Positions 53,601 through 64,000 of a stretch of DNA of 64,000 bases are shown one piece after another (position 1 is the first letter of the stretch; every line of letters begins with the position of its first letter). The notes under the pieces were generated by a model. That model was given only the letters and a program-made list of their open reading frames with translations. It did no database searches and had not been told where the DNA came from. Source of the stretch: Chrysomallon squamiferum (taxonomy: Eukaryota; Mollusca; Gastropoda; Neomphalida; Peltospiridae); the NCBI GenBank assembly GCA_012295275.1, contig CM022670.1:34572801-34636800 (forward strand), in the 5' to 3' direction. A program made the position numbers and the translations under genes.

Positions 53601-56600
53601 TGTTCTAAATGAATGCCAAATTACATTTTATTTTAAAATTTCAATGAAAATTTATAAAACTGGTATTAAATGACAAAAGATATGTCGTTTCAGTTCTGTG
53701 TTTGATAGCAAAATGGACATTCATTCTGGAGGAGAAGATCTGTTATTTCCACATCATGAGAATGAACTTGCTCAATCACAAGCATATCACAACTGTAGCC
53801 AATGGTCAAACTACTGGATACACTCAGGTTTGTGATGGATCACTGTTAAAAAGACATACAAATGCAGGGATATGACATACAAGTTTGATGCAAGTATTTG
53901 CAAGCACCAGAAAGGCAGTTAAAAATAGTGGAAATTCTTCTGCACATAATTTATGGTAGATTATTTAGAAAAACTGTAGAAATTGATACTCTGTCTCCAA
54001 ACTGTTTATTTATCTAGTAAATAACACAGGATTGTTTCTGTGGTCTGGTGTGATACTCAGAATGCAAGCAGCCTGCAAGTTATAGATTCACTCTAATGCC
54101 AGATGATGATAGCTGACAGTTTGTTTCATGAGGGACTAGATAGATGAACTGAAGAGTAGTTGCCTTTCCAAGCAGAGTTGTTTAATAGAGCTTTAATTTT
54201 CTTCACTGTTCAGATCATGTGGGTTGCTATAGTAACTGTCTGAGTTCAGATTACAAACAATATTTGCAAAAGAAACATTACTGAAAAGTTTATAAACTTA
54301 ATTTATTTTTCTTTAGGTCATCTCTTCCTTAAAGGGGATCCAGACAAAATGTCAAAATCACTGAAGAATGTCATCACAATATCAGATTTCCTACAGTCTT
54401 ATACTGCAGACCAGTTTCGACTTTTCTGTTTGCTCACTCACTATAAAAGCAGTAAGTAAATGTCTACTTATAATTGTTTGCTATTAAATGAATCGTGTTT
54501 AAAAATGAGACAACTGGAGGGATTATTAACATATTTATTAATAAAACAATGATTTAAGCCTTAATGATAATGAAAACAGTAAAATAGAAACCAAGTGGAG
54601 TGAAGATATCTAAAAAGTGGAAATGTGAAGAGATGAAAACAAGCATTTAATTGTCCAGATTATGTTTTTTGAAAATTATTATTTATGTTTCTGTTTCCAC
54701 CTCATCCTACTGTATTGGAGAGATAAGAAATTGAATAATTTTCATAAAATGCACATTTGTCTTCATCATTTCCATTTTTTATCAGCCAGTGTTTCTTTAA
54801 TGTAATGGAATTATTTACATCTTGATATTTATATCTACAATTTTTATTTAGGTATACTGATGGAATCTGTTAAAAATAAGATTTATTTATATTATGAATT
54901 GTGTAGATTTATCATTCTGGATTTAAACATTTCTTTATTGTATGTTTTAGGAATTGAATACAGTGAAGAATCCATGCACAAAGCAATCAGTTTAAATAAG
55001 CAGATTCTTAACTGTCTTAGTCAGTGTGAATCGTATGTTCGAGGTCAGCTTTTGTGTCAGCCTCTTAATGAAACAAAATTGAGGTCAATGTTAGTATCCT
55101 TTTCAAGATATTGTCTTAGAATTGTTATTTTTCTCGTTATTTCTTTTATTTAAATGAATGTTCCAATATATTATTGTAATTGTTGTTATTTTTATCACAA
55201 AATACTGTTCATGCCAAATTATCAGTACTGTTTATTACTATTAGAGTTAATGTTACTATTACCAAAAGTATTAAAAAATATTTTTTGTTATGGTGATTAT
55301 CACAGTTTGATTCCCTTAATTTATCTAATTTATTAGAATGACAGTAAAAAATAACAAACATAATATTACTTTAATTAAAATTTTCCATATTTTTTTTGAG
55401 ATAATTTTTTCTAATTATTTATTTGTATTTTCTAAACTACAAGATGTTCTGAAAAGTCAGATGAATTTTTGTAATTTCTCTGTTTTGTTGTAGACTGGAA
55501 AAAACAAGAGAAACTGTAGACAAAGCTCTGAGAGATGATTTTAACACACCTGTGGCAATGGAAGCACTTATGGATCTGATCAAACAGATTAATATTAAAC
55601 TGGGGAAGAAAACAGAGGTTTTTTTATTTCTATTTGCATAACATTCATTTTAATGTAACAAAGATACATTTTTAATAAGGAGTGCAGTTGAAATTAATAA
55701 TATATAAAATAGCCATTAAGAAATTCAGTATACTTTTTGATAGTAAAAAGTTTATGTTTGATAATGGTTTAGTTTATCATTGCAGACGTCACTTGGAGCC
55801 AGAAGTCCAGTGATTGTGTCACAGTGTTGCGCCTATCTCCAGAGAGTGCTTCAGCAGTTTGGCATGCTTCTGAGACCTCAGGTTTCAATCTACTATTAGT
55901 TGTTATAATAGTATTTTATATATATCTGTATCTATATTTGTATGTATGTATGTATGTCTGTATGTCTGTCTGTACACACACACATAAACAAACACACACA
56001 AACATTCACAAACAAATGTGTATGTAGGTATACAAAGAAAATTCTCACTTATTTCTTCTTACAAAAAACAGTGATTGACAAGGCCACATGAAAAATAGGC
56101 TTATATTTTGAAATTTATTTTTGTTTATAAAGCAGATATTTTTATTACTGTATCATTTTATTTTTTCTTAAACATTATGTTTTCTTTCTGTAACTAAATA
56201 TTTTCTATTTTCAGTAATATATATTATTTTTTATTTTATTAAATTTTTATGGTTTATGTTTTCCTATTATAAACATTACAGTGGTGGCAACAGTTAATTT
56301 TAGATACATTTTCATAACTTACAGGTAGTTCCTGAAATACTACCTGATCAGCGACTTGAATCTGTTGTTGACAGTGCAGTTAAATTTCGTTCCAAAATAA
56401 GATCAGTAGCAATTGATGCACCAAGTATGGTTGAAGGTATGTTATCTAAATGGCATGGGCATGTAATACACATAATTGTATTTATTTAATATGTGGTTGC
56501 TTTTTCCATGATAAAATATTTCTGAAATGCTTTTGAGACCTCATGTTTAAATGTTTTAAACATCTGCACATGTATACAAAGTTGTAGTTATGTTTTTAAA

Positions 56601-56822
56601 ACATACTATCTGTTGTGTTAAATTTATTTTGAGTAATGGAGCAGTAATAAATAAATCAAAAATAATTTTAATTTGTTAAATTGCTTTAAACACAATTATT
56701 ATTTTAAATTGGGAAATAACCTTATAATTTTGTCAATCCCTTTAACAGATCCTGAATTTATGTCTAAGTGTTTCATAAAGAAAGATAACAAGCTTACCTT
56801 CTCATTATCTTTATTGCCCTTA

Positions 56823-56857
<35 letters not shown>

Positions 56858-57674
56858 CAATATTACTGTCAATTAAAAACGTGTGTGTCCTTAAGTAAAA
56901 TTATTTCTTTGTTTCAAGTTGATATGTAGTTATTATTTTTGACAGAATCTGGAGAGAGCACAGCAAAAGCAATGAGTAAAACATTACTAGAAGCATGTGA
57001 TGAATTCAGAGATGAGATGAAGACTTTCAATGTTCAGATACTGGTCAGTTTTGAAAAATAATACGACATACAAATACGTAATTTTGTTTGTTTTACATTA
57101 CAAACAGAAATAAATGGACCAATAATATGACAGATAGGTTCATAAAATAATACGCTGATGAAATCATTTGTCTGTTACATTCATTGTTCCCTTACCCCCC
57201 CAGGGACAGCCTGAAAAGCATTTTGCCAATATCTTCAGTTATGGATCTTTATATACATATAATTTGTTAATGTTAAAATGAAGATAAAAATCATCAAGGA
57301 TAGTTTATTAATTCCTATCCTTTTTCATTAAATGTTATTTACTTTTTTTCCTTCAAAGTAACTTTTAAAATATCATATATCTTAAATCAAAGATTATCAA
57401 AAATCTTCTTGGGAAGAAAATGTATCAATCACTACTTTAAACCAGACATTTGGGTAAATTATTATATTTTCTTAGTGCTATATATAGCTTAAAGAGAGGA
57501 ATAAACATAGACTATCAATTTTTCTTAATGATTTTTTATATATATTTTATATGCAGAATAATATGCAGATCATTCTGAGGGTATGTAATTTAAAGATTTT
57601 TATTTCAGGACCATGGCAAAAATTCTACATGGACACAATCATATGGCTCTAAGGAAGTGAAAATGAAGTCATGA
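50670..57674 (+). CDS. CARS2: Mitochondrial cysteinyl-tRNA synthetase
   Basis: Charges mitochondrial tRNA-Cys. Firm exons: (50864)-51087, 51458-51626, 51942-52119, 52784-52867, 53184-53313, 53694-53827, 54317-54451, 54951-55083, 55494-55617, 55786-55881, 56325-56436, 56946-57043, 57609-57674. Phases agree throughout. The class I signatures are present: CGPTVYD with zinc-ligand Cys, then HIGH (about 88-91); GWHIECSAM (Cys about 258); [15 protein letters not shown] (about 273-287); and KMSKS (about 318-322). The frame has no upstream ATG after TGA 50783. The best start is ATG 50670-50672 directly followed by GTAAAC, spliced to TTTTACAG/AAT at 50864. That gives 561 residues (human CARS2 564) and a basic, hydroxylated N-terminus typical of mitochondrial import. 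The identity is sure; the first exon is inferred. Confidence 0.92.
53480..53590. repeat. (AAAT)n, TA/ATAC and (ATT)n cluster in a CARS2 intron
   Basis: AAAT units near 53484-53509, then TATATA and ATAC units, then ATT units near 53565-53588. It lies in the intron between the ECSAM exon and the HSGGEDL exon. Confidence 0.8.
56825..56854. repeat. (TA)n microsatellite in a CARS2 intron
   Basis: A pure TA run of about 15 units in the intron 56437-56945. Confidence 0.9.
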
Positions 57675-60600
57675 TGACCTCTGGATTAAGGATTGTGATA
57701 GAATATTTTTAAAAACATATATAATAACTTTTTCATTTAATGTAATAAAATAAATATCACTCCTTTATCATATAACAGATAAAAACTGTTCACTCACAAT
57801 CGGTTTCAAAATGCCGAAGTAATCAAAGCAGCATTTCCATTGCATCTAATTTGTATCGATTAACATAAATCAGATTATTAATTAACAATGTTTACTCTTC
57901 ATTAATTCTGATGTACTTGTTAGTCTATTGATTGTGTATATAATCATAAGAAAACAATTCCATTGATTATTTTGTTTCATCTGTGTAGATTTTCTTCCTA
58001 AAAAATAATATTTTTATTGAATGCCTTTTATATTATCAAAGATTGCAAATTTTGAATAGATGTTTTTTTTTAAATTACCATACTAATAATAATAATCAAA
58101 AATGTTGCTGCAGTTACATGAAGCTTTTGAAACTCTAATATCTTGAGTTAATAAAACTTAGGTCTAGAGTTGGTGCACCATTGGGTATTTATTGTTCAGC
58201 TTTAAGTATATATTTTAATATATGGCTATTACATTATTGTTGTTCTCTTGCTTTTAGGCTTACAGCTTAGGTTCATGTACCACAATAGCAGTTATTTAAT
58301 TTTATGTGACCACATTTTTCATGTTGATTTATGAAGTTTGCTTTAATTTTTACATATTGCCAAAAGAAAAACAGAAAATATTCTTCACAAGTTTTACAGC
58401 ATGTGAAATATTTTATTTTTATTATTATTTTGGAAATCTTGTTTCATGACATCAACAACCAGTCCATTAAATATAAAGAAGTCCTTTTTTCTGTATTTAT
58501 GCAATACAGTTGTTGTCATGTACTGATGTGTATATAATGGCAGGAAACAATGTATATTCAATAATTTTTATTTTAATTGAATGAACACGACATGCAAAAC
58601 TGAATGTTAAATTTTATTTGTGTTAGTTTTTGTAAACTAAATGTTGTATATTCACCTAACTCATGGCGTAAAAGAGAGAGAGAGAGAGAGAAAACAAACT
58701 TTTTCAATGAAATTAATTTAATATGTTTACAATTGTACTATTCAGGAAACAAACGCAAATAAAACATGATCTGGTCATTACTGTTATATTTATTTTATTA
58801 ACAAGTAATTTAACACACTTACATGTACTACATACCACTCTAAACAGTGTTGAATGAGACACACACTGAATAACCTATGATTAGTTAACACTACTTTTAA
58901 AACTCATGATTCCTTCAAAAACAAATAATACGATGACTGTACACAAATGTACATTATGCCTAAGTATATGGTATACTAACCAGAGGTAGTTTATGGATAA
59001 CATTCCTCACCATAACATAAGAGAAAAACAAATATCTTATGATGATAATAAAATAAAAAAATTAAGCATTTACTTTAAAAAATGTAAATAAATTACACCC
59101 CCCCACCCCATAAAAAACAACATATATGTATATATATTTATATAAAAACTAATAAACAAAAACAGTAAATCAAATTTTACCCTTTTTGGAGTAGTTTGCC
59201 ATGAAAAGATTATACAGAACTGAAACTTGCAAACTTATCAGAAAGGTTCCTGGACAAACAAGATAATAAGACAAGCCACCTTCCACACTTTTTTCTTCTT
59301 TTCTTTTTCTTTTTTTAAGTTTACCTAATCATTTATATGAAAAAATTGGTAACAACAGTTTATAATATTAATTTTTACAAAATATTTAACATAAATTATT
59401 TTATTTTTTTGAAATTATTTTCTAGGTATAAATAACTAATACTAATTTATATTTATCATTATTTCTATTATTATTTAAAATAATAATTAATTATTAATAA
59501 AAATGAAATACCCATATGATACTACTTTAGTTTGTTATAACTTCATTATTTTTCCATTATTAAGTTACAAATTTTAAACTTTAAAATGATCATAAATATA
59601 ATACAAGTTAAATGAAGAACATCATTGTAATTGTATTTTTCTTTTATTAAAAAAAAAGAAAGAAGATAAAGATTAGCCACAGCAGAATGTATCACCAGTA
59701 TTTTTCACTAATGGAGGGTCACTGTCACATAACAAGTTTTACACAATACTAGTTACACATTTTAAAATAATTAAAAATATATTACAAGTTACTGGTGCAT
59801 AAATTTTTATATACAAAGCTTATAATTAATCACTTCAATAAGCTATTTATTTATTTATTTAATTAATTTCTATTTTGATGTTTTGAGCAACAGTGCACAT
59901 TTAAAGCCCTAACCATGTGATAATTAACAAATATATGCCTTCTGATCAAAGAAACCAAAGGAATATTTGTTTTGTATGGTATTTGCTTGCTCAGATTTTT
60001 AGCATTTTGACTGATGTAAGCTTTAAAAATAAGGCACAAAATACTACACCTCTTGGGAGTTATTTACGTAACAAGTGTTGAGCAGTTTCAGCACCTTATT
60101 AACAACACTAACATGTGTGCACATGTGCCATGCTTTATTTACTATGTATGTTTAATGTTAATATTTTGGTTTAATGATTTCTCCTGTTTTTGTTTTTTTT
60201 AATATTTTGTCTTTATCTTATGAAGTGATTTTCAGTAAAAATGACAGAAAACGGTGAGATTAACAGCTCTAAATTTTAATTGTGCAATATCCTATGTATA
60301 TAAATAAGAACATTTATAAAATTGTGATTAATTAGTGTTTTAAGATATATTTTACAATAATATTTAATTTCAATAGAAAACGGTGTAAAACGTTCTTTCA
60401 CTAAGCACAATTACGAGGATGCAAGTCCCTTGTTTTTTGTTACAATACAAACATATTTGCACCAAATTCTAATAAAACCTGGATCATTTATATTAATATT
60501 TCTTTGTTTTAAAATAGCATTGGCTTTTGTAATTACTGATGCAAGTACTGATTTCATTATACAATTAAAAAAAGGCCATAATAACATATGCATTGTACTA

Positions 60601-61802
60601 AGCTTTTATGCATACCAGTGTTAAATAGAGATAAACATGAAATCCACTTGATTATATTTACTTCTGTCATGAATCATGTTTTACAAAATTTTTAAAAAAA
60701 ATACTGGCACTTGTATCGAAATACATTATCACTCAAAGCATTAAGAATTAGAAATATAACTTATTTACATGTAACAAAACACTTTTAGTTATCACAGCAG
60801 AATAAAATACGTAAGATTAAAAACACAGCATACAAAATTACATATATATAGTTTCATTATGATAATGCATGGTTTCAAATTTCTGTATAAAAATACAGTT
60901 ATAAAATTTTAAAGAACTGTGAGCATTAACAAAATAACCTAAAACTACAAAAAGAATAATTTAAATCTGATGCCCTGATTAATAATGACAATAAAATGTT
61001 ATGTGAGATCCAAGAAGTAAATAGTTTAACTTTTTTATTTTTATAATGCAACATTACTAAAATGTGATAACAGATGTACAACATTAATCAAAGAAGATGT
61101 TTGATTTAATGTGCGGTTAACAATACAAAGGTTCATTTTAAACATTTAAACAATTTAATGGAGATAATGGGATTACATTTACAAATTACTTAAGGCCACA
61201 TATGAAAAAGTGATCAAGACTGACATAGCAAAATCAACTTCATTTATTAGGTGTAATGGGGAAAATGCAAACATTACATAAAACTAGTAATCAAATTCTT
61301 TGTAATACATCTCATAATTTTGTATCATGATTTCATTTACAATGTAAATGTAGTTTTTTTTCTTTCTTTCTATTCTTTTTTTTTGTTTGTGAATTTTAAG
61401 GATAAGTATGTACATGTTAAACATGGACGCTAATATGTTACCTGTCACTGATTAGAATTTTCTTTTAAAATCACTCAGCATAAACTGTATATATAAATAT
61501 ATATTTAATTTTAAATAGTAACACATTATGACAGATCTCAACTAGAAAATAAATATATGTAATTTTATTTCAAGTAAACAATAATCAGAAGAAGATTCCA
61601 CATTTTTTTTTTCATTTTTATTTAAAATGAATGTAATGTAACATTTTGTAGGAAAACCCAAGGACGGATTCAGTATTTGAGAAAAAAGGATTGCAACCAT
61701 TTGATGAATATCTTTCCTGATGAAATGAGTTTCAAAATGAAATACATACACAACATTTGGCAATGGGTGCAAACCCTACGAATATTAGAAAAATAATAAT
61801 GT
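57675..61802. other. Convergent intergenic / 3' UTR region
   Basis: CARS2 ends at 57674 and overlapping AATAAA signals near 57744-57756 are good polyadenylation candidates. The minus-strand gene with its stop at 61803 also ends into this region, so part of it is that gene's 3' untranslated region. A GA run lies near 58673-58691. Small opposing open frames near 60411-60624 and a minus frame at 61542-61772 show no domain. Confidence 0.5.
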
Positions 61803-62090
61803 TCACCATCTGTCACACCACTGAGGTCGGGGATCAATCAGAGCTTTTCTCTTTGTACTTGATGACGTAGACCGACGCGATGCTGTTGTTGAAGCACTGT
61901 GCACACTGGACATACTTCTGGATCTTGTACTTAAACCACCAGAGCCCTGGTATCCATGGGGAGCTCTTTTTTTGTGCTGGGTGGCAGCCAGTGGAACCCC
62001 ATAAAGAGTCGTCCTCTCAAATTCCTTGATCTGGTCACCCCTTGACATTCCTTTAGTGGGGGTTACTTTCTGTAACCTTCGAAGGAGTGC
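61803..62090 (-). CDS. Last coding exon of an unidentified gene (partial)
   Basis: A minus-strand acceptor (TTTTTCAG) at 62091-62098 opens a phase-0 exon that reads 95 codons to a TGA at 61803-61805. The reading begins ALLRRLQKVTPTKGMSRGDQ and contains KEFERTTLYGVPLAATQHKK. A Ser/Thr/Arg-rich low-complexity tail then ends DPRPQWCDRW. Codon use and GC content stand out from the AT-rich surroundings, which supports real coding. The first part looks conserved and structured; the tail looks disordered and basic. I do not recognise the family. Upstream exons were not found in the remaining 1.9 kb and probably lie beyond 64,000. An internal ATG at 62048 exists, but the open frame back to the acceptor favours an exon over a tiny separate gene. 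Confidence 0.6.
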   Translation of the reverse strand, partial: ALLRRLQKVTPTKGMSRGDQIKEFERTTLYGVPLAATQHKKRAPHGYQGSGGLSTRSRSMSSVHSASTTASRRSTSSSTKRKALIDPRPQWCDRW

Positions 62091-62153
62091 CTGAAAAAGA
62101 TTTATTTAATTTATTTAAATATGACCTTTGATATAAATAAATCAATAAGTAAA

Positions 62154-62217
<64 letters not shown>

Positions 62218-62848
62218 CACAGTAATTTACCATTATACTGAAAAAAGAGATGAAAATTAATTTAAACTAAATACACTACTGCTACTTCTACTACTATAGT
62301 TGATCCTGCTGAAATTAATTTTATTATCAATAATAATCATAATAATAATGGCCAAGAGCAAGTTTTGATATGAAAACACTTTTAAATATTACAAAAAGAA
62401 GCCCATTTTATCCAGATTTCTGTCATCCAGAAATCCCCCATTAGGACAGCTATATAACAATATCATATTTTTTTTTTTTCTTTAATAATACCATGTGCAT
62501 TACCAAACAGTTATGTAATAAAAAGTGTAGCCAAGCAAACCAACATTATTCACTTGTGCAGAAATACATTTATCTGATCAGTTTTTGAAAACAGATTCCA
62601 CTGCGGCAAGGTACATATCTGTATAGTAACAGTAATAAACAGAACAAGGTCTTTGAAATAATATTCTAAGAAGTCCATAATTAAGTTCATTTAGATATTG
62701 TAACAACATAAAAGAGTCAATGAATGTTTATGCATCACTAGTTCTGATGTCATGGTTGCACTTGACTTCTTTTTTTGTAATGTGTTATCAGGACATGTAT
62801 CAACAGGTATAGGTACTTGCACCTCTATGTTATATACTGGTGTGTGTT

Positions 62849-62887
<39 letters not shown>

Positions 62888-63615
62888 TAAGGCATAACAG
62901 TTATTAATTACTGAGAATTAAAAAAGAATAAAAAATAGAAAAAAGTAAACAAACAACATATTATTATTTTTTTTTTTTAGTTTATAGTCATTTTATAAGA
63001 AAACTTCATCCCACCACTCGTTATAATAATCAAGAAAATCTTTTACTAATTATATATCCTGATTGGATTTATATTATAACTAACATCACTAAAATATAGT
63101 AATAGTTATATTGGACTTGACCTGACATTTATTATTATCAATTGAATTTTGTTAAAGTATTATTGAACCAAATAATTTAACAAAATTACTCTGCTGTTAA
63201 CTGTCAATAATGGGGTCTTTGTAAATCTCATAATAATTCATTTTCACTCCTAAATGCTATAAAAATAAAACTATTATCAAATGTTCATTGTTATATATTA
63301 TCTATTAATATGCACAAATGTATTCCAGCCTGTCTACAAAAATATATTTTGCACTTTTTTATCTTGACATGGGCATTCAGTGATCATGAACAGCTTTTCT
63401 CTGTGACAAAAGAGTTTCGTGCTGTGGATTAAAATACAAAATGCTATGCCAGATCACAAACAGAAGATAATCTCCAGGTTGTTATGACATAATCTAAATA
63501 AAGAAACACTTCTTGAGTGAAACAAAGAACATTTCAGCACACCTTATTTGTGTTTATTCCATTGTTTGATAAATTCTCCTCATCAATTTATATTTTCAGT
63601 CACTGTCCCCCTCTA

Positions 63616-63658
<43 letters not shown>

Positions 63659-64000
63659 CACACAAGCTGATTATAAAAGCATCAAAGAGTAACCTAATGT
63701 TTTATCCTGTTAATTATATAAAGCAAACATATAAACATGCACATGTGCACATATGAGCACACAAATACATATAAATACATAATATAATAACCTGTAATAG
63801 TCTTATAATAAAGATCAGTTTCATTGATCAATTGTCACATGTAGGTTAAACTTGTATTAAATAACTTTATAAAAGTATCAATATAAATCAGTGAGGTTTC
63901 CATGGCAACAGGAGATTTTATAGACATTTTCATTAGAATGTTCAGGAATTGTCTTTTGCTATTTTTCAACTTAATCTGCTAAAAACAGTATCAATTTAGT
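62091..64000. other. Probable intron of the unidentified minus-strand gene, with microsatellites
   Basis: No coding exon was recognised. It carries a long (TG)n at about 62157-62214, mixed TG/TTTG at about 62840-62888 and (CA)n at about 63620-63653. The rest is AT-rich. Assignment as intron depends on the exon call at 61803-62090. Confidence 0.4.
62157..62214. repeat. (TG)n microsatellite, about 29 units
   Basis: A nearly pure TG run just upstream (in gene sense) of the acceptor for the exon at 61803-62090. Confidence 0.92.

Noticed and set aside
60411-60624. Overlapping opposite-strand open frames of about 60 codons
   Set aside because: No domain, splice site or composition signal supports either one.

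Overview
This is nuclear DNA from an intron-rich animal, not from a bacterium or virus. Four multi-exon protein genes can be rebuilt exon by exon with GT-AG introns and matching phases, and the last exon of a fifth is visible. The sequence is very AT-rich and full of simple repeats (CA, GA, AAT, AAAT, ATAC, long CT/CTGT tracts). The protein families and intron density suggest a non-insect invertebrate, most likely a lophotrochozoan such as a mollusc. That assignment is an inference from general character; nothing here identifies a species.

Layout. Positions 1-13,381 contain no gene I can support, only A/T-rich DNA with many micro- and minisatellites, including an 800-base homopyrimidine tract at 4,040-4,850. 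A GAB/DOS-type docking protein lies on the minus strand from 33,428 to 13,382 in six coding exons; its first coding exon is separated from the rest by a 14.5 kb intron. A calpain-15 (SOLH / small optic lobes) gene lies on the plus strand at 35,099-42,659, divergent from GAB, in twelve coding exons with one apparent frameshift. After a gene-poor stretch at 42.7-48.2 kb, an ING1/ING2-type PHD-finger gene (minus, 50,227-48,226, four exons) sits head-to-head with a mitochondrial cysteinyl-tRNA synthetase gene (CARS2, plus, about 50,670-57,674). A further gene-poor stretch follows, and the last coding exon of an unidentified minus-strand gene is at 62,090-61,803.

How they relate. The genes do not form one pathway: GAB is a receptor-tyrosine-kinase adaptor, CAPN15 a cytoplasmic cysteine protease, ING a chromatin reader and CARS2 a mitochondrial translation enzyme. 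The notable context is the divergent ING-CARS2 pair. ING1 and CARS2 are also divergent neighbours on human chromosome 13q34, so the pair looks like a very old shared-promoter arrangement. I found no new enzymatic system, CRISPR array, phage or intact autonomous transposon. The points most worth checking are the conserved gene pair, the CARS2 start codon, the CAPN15 frameshift, the unidentified terminal exon, and several unusual repeat structures.
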